A stretch of 64,000 nucleotides of DNA from Lepeophtheirus salmonis (Eukaryota > Arthropoda > Copepoda > Siphonostomatoida > Caligidae), in the NCBI RefSeq assembly GCF_016086655.4, contig NC_052132.2, positions 12,526,805-12,590,804 of the forward strand. Direction: 5' to 3'. The translations under genes were made by a program, and so were the position numbers. The notes under the pieces were generated by a model. The model did not search any database, was not told where the DNA came from, and worked only from the letters and a program-made list of their open reading frames with translations. The first letter of the stretch is position 1. Every line of letters starts with the position of its first letter. This document shows, one piece after another, positions 57,430-64,000 of the stretch.

Positions 57430-57680
57430 AAGACATACATTGTGTCTACAATTATAACTCCGCAACATATTTTTGTGGTTATTTCTGTCTTTGTTGAGCA
57501 CACACGAATGAATGTTCAATCAAATTTTTAATATAATTGAACGTAGTGGTAAAAAAAAAATTAAATCCTCAGGAGTTAAATAATTATGACAACAGGTGAG
57601 GAAAAGAATGTCCATTCTTCATATTGTCAATTTCCAAAAAACGGGCCATCTAAAAAAATTCAGACGATCTACCTGACTAA
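57430..57680 (+). repeat. Dispersed repeat R2/R4, copy 3
   Basis: 'acaattataactccgcaaca' (57448-57467), 'ttgagcacacac' (57494), 'aggagttaaataattatgacaacagg' (57571-57596) and 'acgggccatctaaaa' (57641) line up in order with 28540-28740. The minus-strand copy at 14590-14680 covers the first part. The final box is like the end of the mariner at 36484. Confidence 0.6.
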
Positions 57681-58849
57681 TTATGCCATTGAAAAAATTA
57701 TAGAGTAATATTTATAATACCGCCGACCTTACATTACCATTTTTAAGCAGGACTACCTTTTTAATTTGGTTTAATTTTTATCAAATTTGGATTTTAGTAT
57801 TTTTTTAAAAAGTTTATATTTTTAACAACTAATCATTTGAAATACTGGAGATTCCACAAAACACTTGCTTTAAGTATTTATCCAATTAATGTTTTACATT
57901 CTATAATTTGTTTTATTTATATGATTCTCAAATTATACTATCACTCTAGAATGCCCGCCGAAATAAGACAATAATGTGAAATATACACTATGACCAAAAT
58001 CCTCTTTAATGAATGATTGGTTAAACGTGAATGGCTTTTAATGTACATAAATTGAAAACTAGGCTGTATATTTTAAGCAATGAGGGACACTGTTGACGTA
58101 AAAGACATTAAATCAGGGATTAAATCATTTTGACTCCCTCATTAAATATACTGCAAGCTAACTTTTATTTTTAAAAATAGATAAACCTCAAAATAAAAAT
58201 ATTTTTTTCTTTTAAAACTACCTATATAAACGGCTATTATAATATTTAATAATGCTTGTATTTAAACGTGTGCCTTTCACATTATGATTAAAATTTGTAT
58301 AAAGAAGAAGAATGAGGAGAAGCAGCTTTTGGATGATTAATGCTTTCAAGGATGAATAAATGAAAGGAAACTAGAGTTATCCAACTTGCCTAATAAGTTA
58401 AGCTCTTTTTTATAAATATACAAAAGCCTTTATAAGGTTGCCAGGGTCTGTCAACCATCATTAATCATGCAGCTGTTGTTAGCAACAAAAACTATATATA
58501 CGTTCTTTCCATTTATTTTGGATTTTAATTTATGTAAAAATTAGACTAATGGAGTATTTATGCTCTAGATACTCTAAAATATTTGGTGTGCATTTCAAAT
58601 TTCCCCAATTGTTTCAGCAAAAATATTTGATCTAAATACCCCAATAATATTATTATACTGGGTGTAACAAACAAAAGAAAAAAAATACTCCGACTCCACC
58701 AAGAAAAACAAGCCTTTAATCACATACCTAAATATTACGTGTGGAAATAAATAATTTTGTATTTTGCGCTCTTTTTTTTAACTACGTATATCTTGATCAT
58801 TATTGGTCATATTGGATCATGCGATAATTCGTTGTAAAGGTGTGAGTGT
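57681..58849. other. Non-coding, unassigned
   Basis: AT-rich; no supported gene or repeat. A possible left inverted end for the next mariner could be 'actgggtgtaacaaac' at 58659 but no partner was found. Confidence 0.4.
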
Positions 58850-58892
58850 AACCTACAAACACGGTTAAGCTGTGAATTACCGTGTTTCAAGT

Positions 58893-59430
58893 ATGGAGAT
58901 CTCAAAGGTAGAGATTTACATTTTTACTATCTGAAAGGGGAAAAACGTGTCGAAAGCGACCAAAAAATTTACAATGTAATACTCTTTCGGTTCATGTTGC
59001 AAAACAGTGATTCGAGCTATTTCCCCCCGCTCAATTCTACCCTCTACGATGAACAACCCGACCGTTTGAAGGTGATGATCAAAAAGAAGTGGCGACCAGC
59101 TCTAGTGAATAGGAGACAACAAGACATCATGAAGACAACGTCAGCCCCCACACATCTTTGATAACGCACAAGAAGCTCTGGGAGCACAGATGGGAAGTTA
59201 TTATGCATCCACTTTTACAAAAGGACCTGACACTAAGTGACTACGACCTGTTTCTGTAAATGGCCAACACGCTTGGGAGTACAAATTTGGCCTCAATTTA
59301 GGCCTGTGAAAACTGGTTGTCCGAGTATTTTTGCCAATAGGGACAAGGGCTCCTACAAGAAAGTCATTACGAAGTTGGATTCTCCTTAACAACAAGTTAT
59401 AGAGCAGAACGGGGCGTACATTTTGTTTAA
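58893..59430 (+). pseudogene. Mariner (mellifera/irritans-like), internally deleted
   Basis: A start at 58893 gives MEISKVEIYIFTI, the usual 'M...K..IR..I.YEF..G' opening, then VSKATKKFTM and, by frame, SVSKTVIRAISP-like HTH remnants. At about 59050 it passes straight to the core as TLYDEQPDRLKVMIKKKW and RPALVNRRQQ. The second catalytic site reads NVSPHTSLITHKKLWE (expected HDNARPHT), so its aspartate is lost. The third site is readable as MHPLLQKDLTLSDYDLFL (expected PYSPDLAPSDYHLF), with its aspartate kept. The end ACENWLSEYF...SYRAERGVHFV has its stop at 59428-59430. About 100 residues are missing between N-terminus and core. Confidence 0.82.
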
Positions 59431-59604
59431 ACCGGATGATTGTAACACTTTTCATTGAGCATTGAAATAAAGGGACTAATATGAAACTATTTTTCTCCAC
59501 CCAATGATATACTGTATACGTCATAATAGAATTCAAATTCAAGTCTCTTGCAAAAAGATTTGACGAATTAAGCAATAAAATTTAAAGTTTTTTATTTATC
59601 TATT

Positions 59605-60035
59605 TAATATCCACAATTATTTATCAAAGACTACTCCTCATTTGGCAGCAATACAAGCCTCTAATCTAGGCCTAAAGGACTTGCCTTTTTTTAAATATAC
59701 TATTCCATTCCTTTGCAATGGAGGATTTTAGGCTGTTGACATTGTGATGATAAGGAGGACAGGCTCTGGCTTCCACATGCTATCATATACTGAAGTCAAG
59801 TGGATTCAGGATGGCGCATGATGGTGGTCAAAACTCCTATGACCAAAATTCCACTTAATTTCAGTTTCTTCATCAAGTAGGCTTGAACTGTATTGTTTGG
59901 ATGTGCCGTAATGAGTAATGTCCAATACAAAAATGGAGATAGGAAAGATTTATCAATGGCGAAACTTGTGTCTTCAGAATAGATACATTAGGAGCTCATA
60001 GGTTTCCCAATGAAGTATAGCTTTATGTATGCGCA
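59605..60035 (-). pseudogene. Mariner/Tc1 transposase C-terminal half
   Basis: On the minus strand the frame reads HWETYELLMYLF at about 60010, then TSVYDSMWKPEPVLLIITM, then KGKSFRPRLEACIAAKWGVV near 59640, a conserved mariner tail ('C.SFR.RLEACIAA.GG'). Between them the expected third catalytic block is missing or unrecognisable (APSWIHLTSVYD-like). Upstream, KQYSSSLLDEETEIKWNFGH (59860-59920) corresponds to the pre-third-site part. Heavily broken. Confidence 0.65.
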
Positions 60036-61159
60036 TGAAAAGAAAAAGAAAAAAAAACACATTAAAAAATATATGTATTACATAAAATGAATATTTATTC
60101 AATTAAAAAAATTGTGAAGGGATTTCCGAAGGGTTCAAAAATCAATAAAGGCTTGTGTATGCAGCGTTTGACATAGAAAGTAGTACTTCCATAATTTAAT
60201 AGTAAAAACGAAAAAGAAAAATTAAACATTTTCGCCCTTTCTGCAAAGAAAATACTATTTTTCAGCATCTTAATTTAAATACTCCTGTAATTTAAATCTA
60301 ATATAATCACACATACATCTATATAATTTTTTGTAATAAATATTTACATATAAACATCCTTATTCCAAAATATTATGTAAGTTAGAACAGAGAGGCAGAG
60401 AATCAAGAAACTTAATGATGAACCTTCAAATAAAAGTTTGCTTAAACAAATATGTATTGGTTTCGATTCAAAGATCGGCAATACAAAATGGTCATCAAAA
60501 TGAGTGATAACTTTTTCTACAGAGATAAAGAAGAACATTCAGTAATAATTGGTTGACAGTAGTTGACATTACGTTATTTTGAAATTAGATATACATCAGT
60601 ATAAAAAATGATCATGAATACATCGACCATGTGTCCCCAAAAAGTGGTAAAGCTGAAGATCGAGCCATGGAAATTCTCTCTGTTCTAGAAGACTCTTCTA
60701 ATTTATTTCTAAATAAACGAATGAAACCATTATTTTGTTAATATATATGATATTTTAGAATAAGGATGTTTATGAGAAAAATTATTTTTCTGTATTTGTG
60801 ATTTCATTATGTTTGACATAAAGTATTATTTAGATTAAGTAGCTGAAAAATAGAATTTCTTTTCAAAAAAGGCGAAAAGTGGTTTTTTCTTCTTTTTTTG
60901 CTATTCAATTATAAAAGTCCTACTTTCTTTATAAGATGCTGCGTGCACAAGCCTTTATTGCTTCTTGAACTCTTAAAATATCTATTTACATTTAAAAAAA
61001 AAATAAAAAAAATATACTCATTGCATGATAATACAGATACTTATTATAAGTATAATTTTTTTAAATGACGCATAACAAATAAGTTTTACTTCACATGGAA
61101 ACGTTTGAGAGCCAAATGGGGGTGGGGGGGATAAAGTTATAAAGTTAGGATTATTTATA
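60036..61159. other. Non-coding, unassigned
   Basis: AT-rich. A stretch around 60620-60690 is less biased and has a 'ctgttctag' at its end, but no exon could be supported on either strand. Confidence 0.35.
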
Positions 61160-61960
61160 TTTTCAAGACGCAACTTTTACCGTGGTTGAATCTTTGTCAT
61201 CTCAATTTTTGTTTTGAACGATACCTTCTAATGGGTAGGAGCACCATTCTGCATCCAAACAAAGTTTCCTACACCATAGGTTGCCTCAAGGAGCGAAATC
61301 ACTTTTTTTATGAGTTGATTTTTGTATGTGAACAAATTTAATGTGTCTTCAATAAATTTGAGAGAAAAGCTTTTCCATCGGAGGCAACATATCTTAACAT
61401 CATGAATCAGATAGGTTTGTTTAAACTTGCCACATACCTTAATTCTAGTAGAGCAGCCTTAGTCAATGTGTATATGTACCTGTGCAAACGAGAATTGAAG
61501 ACTTTATGAACGACAAACATCTTCTCATCACTAAATACAATAAAAAATCTTTGTACTTTGCTGATTTTTGTGAAAGTTTAAAATCCACCAGCATCTCTCA
61601 ACTCGTTTCTGTTTTTTTAAGATAGTCAACATTTTGATTTGGGACTTTCTAAGGCTTTTTCAACACAAATCCTTGCTTACGATGTCCTTCATTGTCTTTT
61701 CAGCGATGTTACTGTCTCTAGTAAGCTTCTTTATGCTAGTTGAAGGATTATATTACATAATGGAGTGTATCTCTTTGATCTTGGCACGGACTATGCGGGT
61801 TTTCCACTGATCCTTCCTGTTTTAAAGGTTCCAGTAGCTTCAAAATTATTTTCATCTAGGTAAAAGTGTTCACATGAACTACAAAGATCTTGGATATTTC
61901 AACAAATCTGTCTCAAGTATAAATCCTCGGCTATATTTTTGGACATAGTTCACACATCCT
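61160..61960 (-). pseudogene. Tc1/mariner transposase, HTH to second catalytic site
   Basis: Minus strand, from about 61960: EDLYLRQIC...CSSCEHFYLDEN, FKTGRISGKPA (about 61810), then KALESPKSKC and NELRDAGGF. The core is clear: FIVFSDEKMFVVHKVFNSRL at about 61500-61560, with the first catalytic aspartate (SDE), then ELRYVASLNKPI and LRYVASDGKAFLSNLL (61310-61440), then VISLLEATYGVGNFVWMQNG near 61260, where WMQNGAPTH replaces the QDGAPAH of a working enzyme. It stops before the third site. Frame changes about five times. Confidence 0.8.
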
Positions 61961-62839
61961 TGAAGACATAAAAATAGTGGTTCTTTTGTCGCATTCTTCG
62001 TACTTTTTTGATGTGACTATTCTCTAAACTTCAACAAATATTTTTCTCATCTTAACTGAATGTTTCAAGAAAATAATCACTTAAACTTTGCGAAATTCTT
62101 TTACGAGTGTATTTTTTTTTCACATTTTTCGTAATGCCCGGTTGTGTGTTGAATACAATAATATGTTTAACCTGCAAATATTTTAGATCAATATTGTTTT
62201 TTAACTTGACACTAACTGTAGCATAAAAAATACAACACTCTATGAAATTAATAACTTAAACCAATAAAAAAAATATAATTGAGTGCAAATACAAATTTAA
62301 TTAATCAAAAGAGGTCGTCCACCATATTTTTTATTTAATTACATACATTACAAGTATGTAAAGAAAAAAAATAATTGGTTAGTCTAGACTAACGTATATA
62401 GTGGGTTTAATGGAAATGTTAACAACGTAAATTTTCCTGATAAATACACAACAAATTCCATCAAATGTTTTTAATATATTTCGTTTTAGTATAAATTTGT
62501 TTAAATTCAATTAATCTTCTGGCGTCCAAAGTCTGGTTGTCGTCATTTTGTCTAAAGTAAAGAAGGAAAGTAGCTGGAGCTTCTTTTAGCTGAAAGATTG
62601 TTATTATTCATCTTGTAGTTTTGTATATAATATATCAACTATTTATTGGTCGTATTATATAAGAAATATCTTAACCAAAAGGTTTTGTCATTATTGCGTA
62701 AAGGAATTAAAAAGTTTGGGTGCTTCTATTATTGGAAGTCTAACTTTAATGAAAAAATATGTCCGTTGCAAGACTCTTTTAATGTGTTTTTTATTTCTTT
62801 TGAGCTCTTTTTTGGAACTTTTGCCCCCCCCCCCTCCTA
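61961..62839. other. Non-coding, unassigned
   Basis: No recognised element. Frames at 62646-62840 and 62716-63033 (+) and 62691-62915 (-) overlap each other and the family A end; they are not genes. Confidence 0.4.
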
Positions 62840-63070
62840 GAGCCTTGATACCACCCCTTCGACTACAACGTGTACGTGCATGTCGAGAGGAAGGACAGCA
62901 GTGTCCGTCATCCAAACACCGAGGCCATCAAATCCACTGTCATCTAGCACTGAGACGCCATACATCTATTTATAGCATTAATTTAGTTGAAATTCTATTT
63001 TTAAATAATAAATTATGTCTTGTTCAATTTTAAAGTTCAATGTGTTCAGATTTTAATGGACGACTCGTTA
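62840..63070 (+). mobile_element. Mariner family A C-terminal end
   Basis: The frame reads LDYNVYVHVERKDSSVRHPN and TEAIKSTVI, the C-terminal part of the transposase directly after the third catalytic site ('PLDY'). A run of C residues at 62825-62835 precedes it. The right end (reverse complement 'cgagtcgtccattaaaatc') is a family A inverted repeat beside TA at 63069-63070. The N-terminal side is absent. Confidence 0.75.
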
Positions 63071-63375
63071 TAATGTACTCCGTCATTTGTATTCATAACT
63101 TAGTCAACAGATTCATATTTGAAGATGATACTGTCTTATGTGTTAGAAGCCTCTATCAGTATGGGCAACTTTGGTGGAGAAAATATTTTTATCCATTGGT
63201 TGTAACTCTGTGCAAATGCTGTCTCTTGAAGTTCTTCTCAAGAAAACATTTATTTCAAGCATCCAATTTTATCATCCCATCCTGGCATCTATTTTTTCAT
63301 TTTTAATTTGAAACACTAAGCTACAACCCACGCTCGCTGCTACATTGTTATATTTTAGATCAGATATGTACTCAT
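63071..63375. other. Non-coding, open frame unassigned
   Basis: A frame at 63040-63306 continues out of the family A end and reads RFIFEDDTVLCVRSLYQYGQ and LWWRKYFYPLVVTLC. It has mild coding character (about 60 balanced codons after the TIR) but no recognised family, and could be a trace of another element. Confidence 0.3.
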
Positions 63376-64000
63376 TAGGGCTGGGACGGTACGATAAACC
63401 CACAGTTTGGTACGCGGTTCGGTTAGGTATAATATACCAATGTTGTTGTTTTTTGTTTTTTAAATCGAATTAATGCAGTCTTTCGATATTTTATTTATTA
63501 GTTAGTTATTTTCTGTAAAAATGAATTATTTCTAAATATACTTAACCTCTCTAAAACACAGGATGACATTAAATATTCATAAATAATTTATAATACGATT
63601 ATCCTTGAATTTATAATTATTTTTTTTTCCAAAAATATAAGCTTTTCGACATTTTCCAGAAATTAGTAAGACCTATTAGTGGTCACAATATTGCCATTGT
63701 CAATAAAATGATTTCGATTGACACAGATGTACTTTTAGTTCCAAGGTATCGTGAAGTTAACTTGGAAACATTAGGAAATTTATTTACATTATCCTTCCAC
63801 CATACTACTGAGTTTTCGTCAACTGGGATATATTATATCATTTTGTGAGTCATTATCTAGTTTTTGTATGAACATATGCAAAAATTATTTTCTAATATAA
63901 AAGGATGCTGAATGATTAATATCTTATCTCACTATCAAAGTTTATTAATAAAAAGAAAATAATAACCAAGATTTTATAATATCAAAATATTTAAAATGTG
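63376..64000. mobile_element. hAT-type terminus, element runs off the window
   Basis: 'tagggctgggacggtacgat' at 63376-63395, followed by 'aaacccacagtttggtacg' and 'cggttcggtt', is a classic hAT terminal repeat with its typical sub-terminal 'ggtac' and 'ggttcgg' units. No partner end lies before 64000, so the rest of the element, and whether it is coding, are outside the window. The interior here is AT-rich. Confidence 0.65.

Noticed and set aside
57217..57531. Overlapping 100- and 77-codon frames on opposite strands
   Set aside because: Both biased in composition, no motif, overlapping repeat R2.
59201..59575. 124-codon open frame on the minus strand
   Set aside because: Antisense to the readable mariner core and tail on the + strand.
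60601..60700. Host exon near 'ctgttctag'
   Set aside because: No frame is convincing on either strand and no proper acceptor or donor pair is present.
1..64000. CRISPR array, prokaryotic operon, or ribosomal RNA genes
   Set aside because: No regularly spaced direct repeats with unique spacers, no compact gene arrays and no rRNA motifs; eukaryotic element content throughout.

Overview
This window looks like non-coding DNA from an arthropod nuclear genome. It is strongly AT-rich and holds no long intact ORF (the longest is 185 codons), no operons and no rRNA or true tRNA genes. It is full of decayed transposable elements. The dominant component is mariner/Tc1 transposase relics from at least eight lineages, with BEL/Pao, Tx1-like LINE, hAT-like and tRNA-derived SINE relics. 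That mix and base composition resemble a copepod such as the salmon louse Lepeophtheirus, but this is inference from element style and no host marker gene is visible.

Layout. 0.26-5.1 kb: one BEL/Pao retrotransposon on the + strand, decayed but readable in order (leader, gag, zinc knuckle/protease, RT with YVDD, A17-like region, integrase, C-terminal domain). 5.3-11.2 kb: a mariner MITE, a SINE, a repeat of unknown class (R3), a short hAT-like MITE and a Tc1/mariner N-terminus. 12-18.4 kb: mariner family A elements (TIR gagtggtcca...), one apparently nested in another mariner relic, and a longer mariner transposase at 15.6-16.5 kb. 18.6-19.8 kb: a degenerate gene of an unusual transposase-like family (family X) with an apparent 96-nt intron; a second member lies at 40.2-41.2 kb. 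20.8-32.6 kb: mariner fragments, two copies of an internally deleted mariner MITE (family M), a second SINE and one possible host exon at 29.02-29.17 kb. 33-37.4 kb: LINE pieces, repeat R2/R4, mariner relics and a hAT terminus. 42.8-46.2 kb: a LINE RT relic, an HTH-like ORF, the third M copy and another mariner. 46.75-49.37 kb: a mariner MITE split by a 2.1-kb hAT-like element. 50-54.5 kb: repeat R3, a long-TIR foldback element with a 107-bp tandem core, and a complete family A element. 55-63 kb: a probable LINE C-terminus, four mariner/Tc1 relics and a family A end. 63.4 kb to the edge: a hAT-type terminus running out of the window.

How it works together. Nothing here forms a pathway. The window reads as intergenic DNA or a very large intron shaped by rounds of element insertion and internal deletion. 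Many small elements are non-autonomous derivatives that keep the ends and the terminal parts of a transposase while losing the catalytic middle. Where nesting is visible it gives relative ages: hAT into mariner at 47 kb, and family A into another mariner at 12.2 kb. All coding calls come from reading conceptual translations by eye across frameshifts and stops; boundaries are approximate.
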